A stretch of DNA of 21,081 nt. Origin: Desulfurococcales archaeon. GTDB taxonomy: Archaea > Thermoproteota > Thermoprotei_A > Sulfolobales > Acidilobaceae. The stretch is taken from NCBI GenBank assembly GCA_015521095.1, contig WAOU01000114.1, positions 1 to 21,081 of the forward strand, read 5' to 3'. Each line of letters begins with the position of its first letter. Position 1 is the first letter of the stretch. Of the stretch, positions 10,380-18,007 are shown in pieces. A model generated the notes under the pieces. That model was not told the DNA's origin. It ran no database searches and saw only the letters and a program-made list of their open reading frames with translations. The position numbers and the translations under genes are program-made.

Positions 10380-11813
10380 CTAAATGTTTAGCTCTATAAC
10401 GGGCTCTGCTTCTTCCTCTTCTTCTCCAGTTGATACAATCTTCTTTCTTATTTTGAAGAAGTAGACTAGGATGACTGCTACTGCTATAATTATAACTGCT
10501 ATGATTAGGACCAGGAGTTTAGTGCTGATTAATGGTTGTTCCTCTGTTGTCTGTGTTGTGGGTAGCGTCGGGTTTTGAGTTGTCGTGGTTTGCTCAGTAT
10601 ATACCTTGGTTACTGTCGTGAAGTCTGATGCCTCTTGGGAAGGGGCTAGTAGGAATGCGGATGTAGTTGATAGGGTCTCCAACGCATATTCTATAGTTGT
10701 CTGCTTCATGAGTATTCTGTTTAGATCAGACACCGGTGGCTCTATGAGATAGGTCCCGTTGACAAGGGCTAGATAGTGATAACCCATTATTTCAACAAGA
10801 TTTGTAGTTTTGTTTTGTTTGTAGATAGTGATTGAATCGTTCGCTGGAACGAACACCGTTATGAGGCTAACGGTTTCCGGTTGAGAGGTTCTAGCGGTGT
10901 AGGTTATAGCTTTGGATGATATATAGTAGGTATTATTGAGGCTGATTATCCCGTCTACAGATATTAGCGTATAGTTCTCGAGCCCTACCAGGTAGATATT
11001 GGTTGTAAGCGTTGCCTTATCTGTATATAGAATAGTTAGAGTGGTAGAGTTTGAAACATAAACTGTTATTCTCTTGTTATCGCTAGGATAATAGATTATC
11101 GTGCCGGGATCCGGAGAATTAGGTATAGCAGTCTTCATAAGTTCAAGCTCTCCATTAATCACTGTTCCGATAGTAAGCTGTTCTCCTGTAACATTATAGA
11201 AGAAGGGTGGGAGTACAGGTTTCGAAGGTAGCCTAAGCATTGATTCGACGCTATAATACTTTTTCACGACATCTTTTGCTTCACCGCTTAAATAGATACT
11301 GAATGGTTTTGATACTGTTTCATTATCAATTACTGCGCTGGAGATGCCGATCGCTAGTAAGGTTTCGTTGGTGAAAAAGCCGTCAGCAGAGCTTATAATT
11401 GCAGGAGACTCTGGAGAGAACGTTATTCGTTTTATTAATAAATCATTCATTTTTCCAAGGTCAATACTGGAGACCCCATAATTGAGGACACTTATATTAT
11501 AATAGTCAAGAATTAGGCTACCATTAGTTAAATCTAGATACATAACTGTAAAATAGCCGTCGATACAGCCTGCTCCTTTAACATCATAGAGAGAGCTAGA
11601 TATATTGTATACTGTTATTGGCTGCGCGCTGGATTCGAAGTATATCTCTAGCTTATCCGAGTAGCTTGTTGATTGTATTGGAACTATTATCATCTTATTG
11701 GGGTGAAAGCACACAGAGGAGGAGGCTTCCGAGGGAACCATATATGTTGCTAAGAGCATCAAACCAGTAATCACGAGTAAATACGTAAGTCTCATCATGT
11801 TGGTTCTATGCAT
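10380..11813 (-). CDS. Predicted surface glycoprotein with signal peptide and C-terminal membrane anchor
   Basis: I do not recognise the family. The 477 residues begin with a signal peptide (hydrophobic core LTYLLVITGLMLLATYMV, residues 9-26, then SEASSS). The body (about 30-395) is beta-rich and carries more than ten N-X-S/T sequons, such as YNISSS, LTNGSL, FTNETL, SNSTTL, ANDSIT and QNKTTN. A Thr/Pro/Gln-rich linker follows (about 397-428), then one transmembrane helix (about 433-455), a basic stop-transfer KIRKK, and an acidic cytoplasmic tail with five consecutive Glu. This layout is that of a heavily glycosylated protein standing on the outer face of the membrane, perhaps part of or anchored near the S-layer. 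ATG codons at 11798 and 11795 are alternative starts. The next gene upstream on this strand is another membrane protein. Confidence 0.75.
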   Translation of the reverse strand: MHRTNMMRLTYLLVITGLMLLATYMVPSEASSSVCFHPNKMIIVPIQSTSYSDKLEIYFESSAQPITVYNISSSLYDVKGAGCIDGYFTVMYLDLTNGSLILDYYNISVLNYGVSSIDLGKMNDLLIKRITFSPESPAIISSADGFFTNETLLAIGISSAVIDNETVSKPFSIYLSGEAKDVVKKYYSVESMLRLPSKPVLPPFFYNVTGEQLTIGTVINGELELMKTAIPNSPDPGTIIYYPSDNKRITVYVSNSTTLTILYTDKATLTTNIYLVGLENYTLISVDGIISLNNTYYISSKAITYTARTSQPETVSLITVFVPANDSITIYKQNKTTNLVEIMGYHYLALVNGTYLIEPPVSDLNRILMKQTTIEYALETLSTTSAFLLAPSQEASDFTTVTKVYTEQTTTTQNPTLPTTQTTEEQPLISTKLLVLIIAVIIIAVAVILVYFFKIRKKIVSTGEEEEEAEPVIELNI

Positions 11814-11880
11814 GCTAGACTGACACCATATATGCTCTTAGACAAGCGATAAAATAAATTATGAGGTATCATTGTCAAAG

Positions 11881-12174
11881 CTAACCAATAAGGACAGCGT
11901 ATATGACTGGCCAGAAGACTACAGTCATTAGCACGGATACGGCTATGTACTCGATTTTCTTCCTCGTGGAGAGGACTCCGACACGTAGCTGTACGAGGGG
12001 AAGGAGCAGGAAGGCGACTATGGCAGATCCTAATGATCCCGCTAGCCCCCTGCTAGGCATCGAGAGCTGTTCAAAGCCTCCTATATAGGATAATACTGCT
12101 AGGATACTTCCTAGTACGAGCCCTATAATTATTCCAGCGACGATATGAGCATCTATGGAAACTCCAGCAACCAT
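11881..12174 (-). CDS. Small membrane protein with three predicted helices
   Basis: A 97-residue protein of unknown function. Hydrophobic segments lie at about 9-34, 45-63 and 74-97, with short polar links (MPSRG, STRKK) whose basic residues suggest the second loop faces the cytoplasm. The C-terminus ends within the last helix. An ATG preceded by a good ribosome site (gggtgg, about 12183-12188, six-base spacing) supports translation. It precedes the surface protein gene on the same strand with a 67-base gap, so shared transcription is possible, though a TATA-like stretch at about 11851-11860 suggests that the surface gene has its own promoter. Confidence 0.65.
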   Translation of the reverse strand: MVAGVSIDAHIVAGIIIGLVLGSILAVLSYIGGFEQLSMPSRGLAGSLGSAIVAFLLLPLVQLRVGVLSTRKKIEYIAVSVLMTVVFWPVIYAVLIG

Positions 12175-12199
12175 CTAATGCCACCCAGGTTATTATCAC

Positions 12200-12292
12200 T
12201 CATATCCGATACTCTAAACTATGTTCTTCAAGATAATAATAACGACGAAATAAATACGCAAGGGATAACCCCATTATTCCTCCACCTAACAT
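12200..12292 (-). CDS. Possible very small membrane peptide
   Basis: A frame ending in TGA at 12200-12202 encodes a short hydrophobic stretch (MLGGGIMGLSLAYLF) followed by RRYYY and a charged tail. An internal ATG at 12272-12274 is preceded by GGTGGAGGA, a strong ribosome site, which would give 24 residues. The frame stays open and hydrophobic further upstream, opposite the start of the RqcH gene. It sits 25 bases before the three-helix membrane protein gene on the same strand. No homology is visible and the hydrophobic antisense part may be a shadow, so confidence is low. Confidence 0.2.
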   Translation of the reverse strand: MLGGGIMGLSLAYLFRRYYYLEEHSLEYRI

Positions 12293-12318
12293 TAACCAAT
12301 TAACGGGGCTATAAGAAA

Positions 12319-14328
12319 ATGGCAAGGAAAAGCATGAACCTACTAGACATACTAGTATGGCTGAAAACAACAGGGCAACAATTGAACAAGGGATTAGTAT
12401 CAAATATATATTATGAGAAAGAATCCGAGCGTCTAATACTGAAAATCAAGTCAAACCTTGCAAAAGACCTCCTAGTCATTGAGGCTGGGAAAAGAATGCA
12501 TTTATCGTCAAGAACAGTAACTCCGAGCGACTATAAGCCATATCCACTAGTAGTATTAGCAAGAAAGTATTTGCGAGGAGACAGAATCCAAGACATATCT
12601 CCGCAAGGACAAGATAGAATAGTTAAAATCACAGGTAGACGAGGATACTCGATAATTGCAGAATTAATCCCAAGAGGAGTAATAGCGTTGCTCGACGAAA
12701 AAGACTCCATCCTTGCACTGACAAAAACCCTTAAGCTACGTGATAGAGTGCTAAAACCTAAGATAAGATATACTCCTCCCCCAATACAAGAGAGTATCAT
12801 CATAAAACTAGTCGGGTCTAAGATAGAAAATATCCCCGAAGACCTCTTGAACTGTATAAGGTCTGGAAAAGACGCTGTACGAGGACTCATAAGAGGATGT
12901 AGAATACCTGGAGAACTCGCTGAGGAGGCACTATATAGATCGGGTATCGATAAACAGAAAGGAGTCGATAGTCTGGAAGAAAAAGATCTACAGGCAATAC
13001 TAGATGCCCTTATGGGAATTATAGCGGAGTCGTTCAGTGGAAAAGGATGGCTGATAATACAGGAATCTCCTATCGAAGCGGATCCCTTCAAACCACTAAG
13101 ATATATTGAAGGAGGAGACTTCATTGTAGAAGAGTATTCTTTGTTTGATGAATCCCTGGATATACTATTTGCGCAAGGTGTTAGAGGCACACGTACAAAA
13201 CCACAAGAAGATACGACAGGGGACAGCGAATACTATAGATTACTAAAAAGTATTGAAGAGGCGGAAAAGAAAGCGAGAGAATACGTATTAGAAGCCGAGA
13301 AGAAGAGAAAAATAGCAGAGATAATGGCGAAACACTATCAGGACTTCGAAAAACTCTTTAACATTATAACAAGAAATAAGGAGAAGAAATTCTCTGTAGG
13401 AAAAGTAATTGTAACAAAACTAAATGATAAATACGTAATCGAGCTCCCAGGCGATATCACATTCGATTACTATCATGGAGAAACAGTGGATGCTGTTATA
13501 CTAAGGTTATACAGGGAAGCAGGAGAACTAGAAGCAAAAGCCAAGCGCGCAGAAGAAATAAAAGAAGAGATCTTGTCGCGCATAGATGAGCTTAGAATAA
13601 AAGTAAAAGCCAGAGAACTATCCCAGCGAGTCCGGAGAAGGAAACGGTTCTGGTTCGAGAAATATCACTGGACTGCGACGAGAAACGATCTTCTAGCAAT
13701 AGGCGGTCGAGACGCTAGCCAGAACGAAGCAGTAGTCAAGAAACACTTATCACAAAACGACCTATTCCTTCATGCAAACATTCATGGAGCACCAGCAGTT
13801 GTTCTGAAAATCAAGGACAGGACGCCCCACCAAGAAGACATATTCGACGCCGCGGTTCTAACAGCTGCCTATAGTAGGGCATGGAAGGCTGGTGCTGGAA
13901 GCATTGATGTATATTGGGTAACCGCGAGTCAAGTATCATTTAGTCCGCCGACAGGAGAATACCTGGCTAAGGGAGGAATAATGGTTTATGGAAAGAAGAA
14001 TTATCTCCCGAAGCCGGTACCCGTAAAGATAGCAATAGGGATCGCTATCAACGAGGAAGGCGTACCGATAGTCATGAGTGGAAGCGAGGAGACAATCCAA
14101 GAAAAAACCTTGGTCTACTCTGTGCTCGTCCCTGGAGATCATGCAAAGAGCGAAATGGCGAAGATACTCAAGAACAAATGGTACGAGGCCTTGGATCAAG
14201 AACATAAACATATACCGTATGCAGTTCCAGATGAAGAAATAATGCCTAGAATTCCGGGAAGGTCTAGGATCATAAGAACCAGGAGAGGAAATGATAAAGG
14301 GATTATTCTGAAAGACCTTGAGAACTAG
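12319..14328 (+). CDS. rqcH: RqcH/NFACT family ribosome-associated quality-control factor
   Basis: RqcH (Rqc2/NEMF in eukaryotes) binds the large ribosomal subunit holding a stalled nascent chain and recruits alanyl-tRNA to extend it as a degradation tag. Residues 1-190 form NFACT-N, with the conserved Asp of LLDI (D10) and the Asp-Arg pair of GQDRIVKI (D99, R100) needed for tRNA binding in characterised relatives. A helical middle (about 190-300) is followed by a coiled coil broken by a small domain (about 305-430). NFACT-R occupies about 440-560 (RFWFEKYHWTATRNDLLAIGG, then DLFLHANIHGAPAVV). The C-terminal NFACT-C-like tail is short and basic. The 669-residue length fits archaeal members. 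The ATG at 12319 has no strong ribosome site, so the mRNA may be nearly leaderless. Its stop overlaps that of the convergent AOR gene. Confidence 0.92.
   Translation: MARKSMNLLDILVWLKTTGQQLNKGLVSNIYYEKESERLILKIKSNLAKDLLVIEAGKRMHLSSRTVTPSDYKPYPLVVLARKYLRGDRIQDISPQGQDRIVKITGRRGYSIIAELIPRGVIALLDEKDSILALTKTLKLRDRVLKPKIRYTPPPIQESIIIKLVGSKIENIPEDLLNCIRSGKDAVRGLIRGCRIPGELAEEALYRSGIDKQKGVDSLEEKDLQAILDALMGIIAESFSGKGWLIIQESPIEADPFKPLRYIEGGDFIVEEYSLFDESLDILFAQGVRGTRTKPQEDTTGDSEYYRLLKSIEEAEKKAREYVLEAEKKRKIAEIMAKHYQDFEKLFNIITRNKEKKFSVGKVIVTKLNDKYVIELPGDITFDYYHGETVDAVILRLYREAGELEAKAKRAEEIKEEILSRIDELRIKVKARELSQRVRRRKRFWFEKYHWTATRNDLLAIGGRDASQNEAVVKKHLSQNDLFLHANIHGAPAVVLKIKDRTPHQEDIFDAAVLTAAYSRAWKAGAGSIDVYWVTASQVSFSPPTGEYLAKGGIMVYGKKNYLPKPVPVKIAIGIAINEEGVPIVMSGSEETIQEKTLVYSVLVPGDHAKSEMAKILKNKWYEALDQEHKHIPYAVPDEEIMPRIPGRSRIIRTRRGNDKGIILKDLEN
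14325..14328. other. Overlapping stop codons of convergent genes
   Basis: The palindrome CTAG contains the TAG stop of RqcH on the + strand (14326-14328) and the TAG stop of the AOR gene on the - strand (14325-14327). The two genes therefore share their last bases and any transcript running past its stop is antisense to its neighbour. Confidence 0.95.
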
Positions 14329-16205
14329 CCTATAAGGGGAATGTCGATTGCCAGTAGCTGATCTAGCCCTAGCATGTACAATATTTCCTTCGTAGGAACC
14401 CCTGTATCCGGATCCCATCCTCTAAGTAGATAGTACTCTCTTCTCATACGATGGAATTCGTCGGGATCGATTCTCTCTCCTTGCCTAGATCCATCACTAA
14501 TAGGATCCTCGAAGAGTCTTCGAGGCAAACTGTCTTCCTCTCGCGGAGATAATCCGAGTGCAAGATTCACCAATCGCTCCAAGGTTATCGTCCGCTCTGA
14601 AACACTCATGAGATCAGTGGAAGTGTACGAGTATCCTGTGAACACATTTACAGCCTCTAGGATATCGTTAAGTGTTAATTCTTTTCTAGAGAACTTACAT
14701 ACTCCCAATATATCGAACAAGGCAAACATGTTCTCCATAAACCTTACCATGTGGGACTTCCCTTTGTACGTCAAGGGATCGACGTTATCATAGATCCATA
14801 GCTTGCCTCCAAGCTCGACCGCATACATACCACTGGTCAGATGATCTCCTCCTCTACTGCTAACGGCGTATCCTAGGCCTAAGCCTTTAAGTCCTCGCGC
14901 ATCATATGCCGGCAAACCTAGGCCCTTAACATGAATAGCTAGCTCGACGCCTCCAAGCCTCTCAGAGGCAATCCTCTCGCCCTCAGCTAGGGTACTAGCA
15001 ATAGCGTTATTCCTATAGGCCATATCGACTACAAGTTTAACTATTCCCTCAAGGTCCCCCCAGGTCACACGTCTATACTCGTCTGGAATCTTTTCAAGAT
15101 CGATGAGACCCTTCTCCTTAGCCTCAAGGAACCAGGATATCGTTGTACCCAGACTAATTCCATCGAACCCAAGCTCATCAGCCAATAGGCTTAGAACGGC
15201 TGCATTTTCTGGATCGCAGAACCCTAGGTTTGTTCCTAAACTGTATAATAGTTCGTATTCTGGACCATCGTATTCTCTGATTTTGTTCTCTAAGGGATCT
15301 CTTAAATGTATTACTTGACTACATGGCCTGTTACAGCTAATACAGGGATTTCGAGTAACCCTGTTTTTCCGCGCATAGTTCGTATAATTGTCCCGTGCTT
15401 TATCCCTGTTGGGGCACCAGGACAGGGTGCTGTTAGTCCAATTACGTGAAGGGAGGACTCCTTGGGTCTCGGTTAGGTTAACGACTATGGGTGTACCATA
15501 CTCGATGAGTGATTTGCTTGAGGTACTCTTGGGAATAGTCTGTGCCCATTTTACGACTAGTCGCCTCTGTTCCTCGCTATACTCGGGCCTTATTCTCCGG
15601 GCCCTCGCTAGTATGGCTTTTATATTCTTTGATCCGAGGACGGCTCCTAAACCTGTTCTCCCAGCCTGTCTACCATCACAGTCTACGAGCGCGATCCTGC
15701 TAAGGTTCTCGCCTGCAGGACCTATCATACAAGATGAATACCCAGGATACTTTTTCTGGAGTAGTGTTCGTGCATCACTAGTCTTAAGTCCCCAAAACTC
15801 GCCTGCATCATCTATAGACACTCCATCTTCGTCTACTACTATTATGCTGGGGTTCTTTGCTCTTCCAACTATCATAAGGGCGTCGAAGCCTAATTGTCTC
15901 AATACTGAGCCTAGTCTGGCTCCCACGCTACTTCGTCCAAGAAGATTAGTCAGAGGGCTTCTCGAGATAATCATTGTCTTACTAGCTGTGCTCAGTCCTG
16001 TGCCCACTAGGAGTCCCGGTACGATAACAAAAGGATTTTTCTTTGAGAACGGCGCTATATTATATCCTAGTATTTTATATGCCAAGAAAGCGCCAAGGCC
16101 TCTACCACCCAGCAACATTTTGTAGACGAGCTGGGGAATCTCTACAGTCTTACTTGTCTCGGTTGAAGCGTCGACTAGGAGTATCCTGCCTTTCGGCACT
16201 TGCAT
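14325..16205 (-). CDS. aor: Aldehyde:ferredoxin oxidoreductase (tungsten enzyme)
   Basis: The enzyme oxidises aldehydes to acids and passes electrons to ferredoxin, using a tungsten bis-pterin cofactor and a 4Fe-4S cluster. Numbered from the start used here, the cluster cysteines fall at 288, 291 and 295 (CISCNRPC), the same positions I recall for the Pyrococcus furiosus enzyme, with the fourth at 503 in DILGVC. Two pterin-binding D-x-x-G-x-(C/D) motifs are present (DELGFD at 343-348 and DILGVC at 498-503), as are GGRGLGAF, LGRSSVGARLG, GPAGENLSR, GPEYE and SSRGGDH. Length is 626 residues, against about 605 for the archetype. The ATG at 16205 follows GGTGCGTGAG; an ATG twelve codons upstream lacks a ribosome site. 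The substrate is not predictable; the gene is divergent from an ETF operon. Confidence 0.93.
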   Translation of the reverse strand: MQVPKGRILLVDASTETSKTVEIPQLVYKMLLGGRGLGAFLAYKILGYNIAPFSKKNPFVIVPGLLVGTGLSTASKTMIISRSPLTNLLGRSSVGARLGSVLRQLGFDALMIVGRAKNPSIIVVDEDGVSIDDAGEFWGLKTSDARTLLQKKYPGYSSCMIGPAGENLSRIALVDCDGRQAGRTGLGAVLGSKNIKAILARARRIRPEYSEEQRRLVVKWAQTIPKSTSSKSLIEYGTPIVVNLTETQGVLPSRNWTNSTLSWCPNRDKARDNYTNYARKNRVTRNPCISCNRPCSQVIHLRDPLENKIREYDGPEYELLYSLGTNLGFCDPENAAVLSLLADELGFDGISLGTTISWFLEAKEKGLIDLEKIPDEYRRVTWGDLEGIVKLVVDMAYRNNAIASTLAEGERIASERLGGVELAIHVKGLGLPAYDARGLKGLGLGYAVSSRGGDHLTSGMYAVELGGKLWIYDNVDPLTYKGKSHMVRFMENMFALFDILGVCKFSRKELTLNDILEAVNVFTGYSYTSTDLMSVSERTITLERLVNLALGLSPREEDSLPRRLFEDPISDGSRQGERIDPDEFHRMRREYYLLRGWDPDTGVPTKEILYMLGLDQLLAIDIPLIG

Positions 16206-16244
16206 ATTTCTCACGCACCATAAGAGTATTATCGTATACAATAG

Positions 16245-16252
16245 TCTATAAG
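16245..16252 (-). promoter_or_regulatory. TATA box for the AOR gene
   Basis: On the - strand this reads cttataga. Transcription start is predicted near 16222, about 17 bases before the ATG at 16205, with the ribosome site GGTGCGTGAG inside the leader. The whole AOR/fixC divergent region spans about 190 bases. Confidence 0.5.
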
Positions 16253-16356
16253 TTGAACCACTCGCACTCGACTAACGACGAAGTTAATAGATCCTAAATC
16301 GTGCCTTAATAAAGTATCTAATAGCAACTTGTATTAAGTATTTGGATTGTTATAGG

Positions 16357-16370
16357 TAAAATAAACTAAA
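16357..16370 (+). promoter_or_regulatory. TATA-like region for the fixCX-etfBA operon
   Basis: An AT-rich run (gtaaaataaactaa, within 16356-16370) lies about 30-40 bases before the fixC start and is the best TATA candidate on this strand. It would start a transcript near 16387-16393, at or just before the ribosome site AGGTGA (16387-16392). A second candidate, ttaagtattt near 16335, would give a longer leader. Confidence 0.35.
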
Positions 16371-16397
16371 TACATATGCCGTTAATAGGTGACTGTT

Positions 16398-17705
16398 TTG
16401 AGTAGCCAGACGCCTACAAAGTTCGACGTCGTGGTTGTAGGAGCGGGGCCAGCAGGTGCCTCGGCAGCATACTTGCTAGCGAAGGCAGGCTACAAAGTAC
16501 TTGTCGTCGAGAGAGGCCGAGGAGCAGGCACCAAAGAACTCTTCGGAGGAAAAATATATGCTGAGCCCCTCAGAACCGTTTGGCCAGAGCTCGACAAGGA
16601 AGCCCCTATCCATAGATGGGTTACAAGGGAAAGGATCAGTTTCGTGAAGGGCGAACGGGTTACAACTGTAGAATTTAAGCTAGGGCGAAAAGTAGCGTTC
16701 ACCACTTATCTAACAGAGATGGCAAAGTGGATGGCTAACAAGGCAGTGGAGAGCGGAGCAATACTAGTAGACGAGGTCAGAGTTGACGAGATAATCGTAG
16801 AAAATGGTAAAGTCAAAGGAATCAGAAGCGGGCCGGATACGATAGAAGCAGACGTAGTAGTAGACGCCGAGGGAGTAAACCGAATCTTACTAGAAAAACT
16901 CGGCCTAGCAGAGAAAATAAAACCGGATCAAGTAGCACTGGGAGTTAAAGAAGTTATCAACGTCGGTAAAAAGGCATTGAATGAAAGACTCCTTCTCGAC
17001 GAAGGTGAGGGAATGGCATGGTTCATGGTAGGTGATGTCACAGCAGGTATCCCCGGTGGAGGCTTTATGTATACTATGAAAGACACCATAGCACTAGGAC
17101 TAGTCCTACACATAGGTAAGGCATACGAGGCAGCGAAAACAGGCGAATTAAAACAGACAGTGCCCATGCTCTTAGAAAAACTTAGGACACATCCATTCTT
17201 CAGCAAGATCTGGGGAGACGCAGACGTCCTAGAGTACGGCGCTCACATGACTATCGAAGGCGGCCTCCGATATATGCCAAAGAAACTATACATGCCTGGC
17301 CTAGTCGTAGTAGGAGACGCCGCAGGACTACTCCTAAACACAGGCTACACGATTAGGGGAGTAGACTACGCGGTCTATAGCGGAAAACTCGCAGCTGAGA
17401 CAATAATAGAGGCCTTAGAATCAGATGGGCCAACAGAAGAGAACCTTAGAAAATATGAGGAGAAAGTAAGGGCAAGCTTTATGTTCAGAGAACTAGTCAA
17501 GCACCGCGGAATAGAGAAAGTAATGGAGGACCCGATGTTCTTCACGAAGCTACCAGCAATGCTGAACATACTGCTCGCAAAGTTATACGAGCAAGACTAC
17601 GAGGAGCCAACAGTGCTCGAGGCACTGCTCGACTCCGTGAAGGAGAGCGATGTAAGCTTGTCAAAGTTTATGCTCAAACTATTCTCGGTGGTGAGTAAGT
17701 TATGA
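16398..17705 (+). CDS. fixC: FixC/EtfC-type FAD flavoprotein (ETF-quinone oxidoreductase family)
   Basis: FixC proteins carry FAD and pass electrons from an ETF, together with the ferredoxin-like FixX, to quinone at the membrane. The N-terminus holds the dinucleotide-binding motif VVVVGAGPAGASAAYLL followed by an acidic VVERG end; the second FAD motif is LVVVGDAAGLLLNTGYTIRGVDYAVYSG in two adjoining parts near residues 302-330. The body contains the FixC/GGR-like segments ELFGGKIYAEPL and IPGGGFMYTM. No cysteine is present, so the iron-sulphur centre must come from FixX. Length (435 residues) is typical. The TTG at 16398 is preferred because AGGTGA ends five bases before it; the GTG inside that ribosome site is in frame and would add three residues. 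It overlaps fixX by four bases (ATGA). Confidence 0.93.
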   Translation: MSSQTPTKFDVVVVGAGPAGASAAYLLAKAGYKVLVVERGRGAGTKELFGGKIYAEPLRTVWPELDKEAPIHRWVTRERISFVKGERVTTVEFKLGRKVAFTTYLTEMAKWMANKAVESGAILVDEVRVDEIIVENGKVKGIRSGPDTIEADVVVDAEGVNRILLEKLGLAEKIKPDQVALGVKEVINVGKKALNERLLLDEGEGMAWFMVGDVTAGIPGGGFMYTMKDTIALGLVLHIGKAYEAAKTGELKQTVPMLLEKLRTHPFFSKIWGDADVLEYGAHMTIEGGLRYMPKKLYMPGLVVVGDAAGLLLNTGYTIRGVDYAVYSGKLAAETIIEALESDGPTEENLRKYEEKVRASFMFRELVKHRGIEKVMEDPMFFTKLPAMLNILLAKLYEQDYEEPTVLEALLDSVKESDVSLSKFMLKLFSVVSKL

Positions 17706-17989
17706 GCGAGGAGAAGGGGCTTAAACCCATAAAAATAGAGGATCTCCTACAGAGAACCGTCTACGACGTAGACGAAGATCCACATATAGAAATAATAGAT
17801 GAACGAGGTGTGCCAAAAGAGCTGACCATGCTATGTCCCTGTAGCTGTTATACTACTGTAGGCGAGAAGCTACTCTACAGCTACGAAGGATGCCTCGAAT
17901 GCGGACTCTGCCGAGTACTATCAGAGCCATGGGGACTACGCTGGGAGTATCCTAAGAGCGGAAGAGGAGTCCAGTACAGGTTCACTTAA
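17702..17989 (+). CDS. fixX: FixX/EtfX ferredoxin-like protein
   Basis: FixX is the small iron-sulphur partner of FixC. The 95 residues show the family's PHIEI segment, then C45-P-C47-S-C49 and the signature GCLECGLCR (C64, C67, C70). A single 4Fe-4S cluster would use three signature cysteines and one from the CPCSC group; canonical FixX has a single CP motif at that point as I recall, so two cysteines appear to be extra. Length matches bacterial FixX (about 95). The start ATG overlaps the fixC stop, which indicates translational coupling. The etfB ribosome site begins six bases after its stop. Confidence 0.92.
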   Translation: MSEEKGLKPIKIEDLLQRTVYDVDEDPHIEIIDERGVPKELTMLCPCSCYTTVGEKLLYSYEGCLECGLCRVLSEPWGLRWEYPKSGRGVQYRFT

Positions 17990-18007
17990 GGATAGGGGGT
18001 GTACACG

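Noticed and set aside
12531..13190. Open frame of 219 codons on the - strand inside rqcH
   Set aside because: It is a shadow of the RqcH reading frame, Ser-rich, with no conserved motif.
15388..16125. Long open frame (245 codons) on the + strand opposite the AOR gene
   Set aside because: It is antisense to the conserved AOR N-terminal half and shows no recognisable motif or ribosome site.
16205..16241. Upstream ATG for the AOR gene adding 12 residues
   Set aside because: It has no ribosome site, lies upstream of the predicted transcription start, and the added hydrophobic residues are not part of the AOR family; the ATG at 16205 aligns the cluster cysteines with the positions recalled for the archetype.
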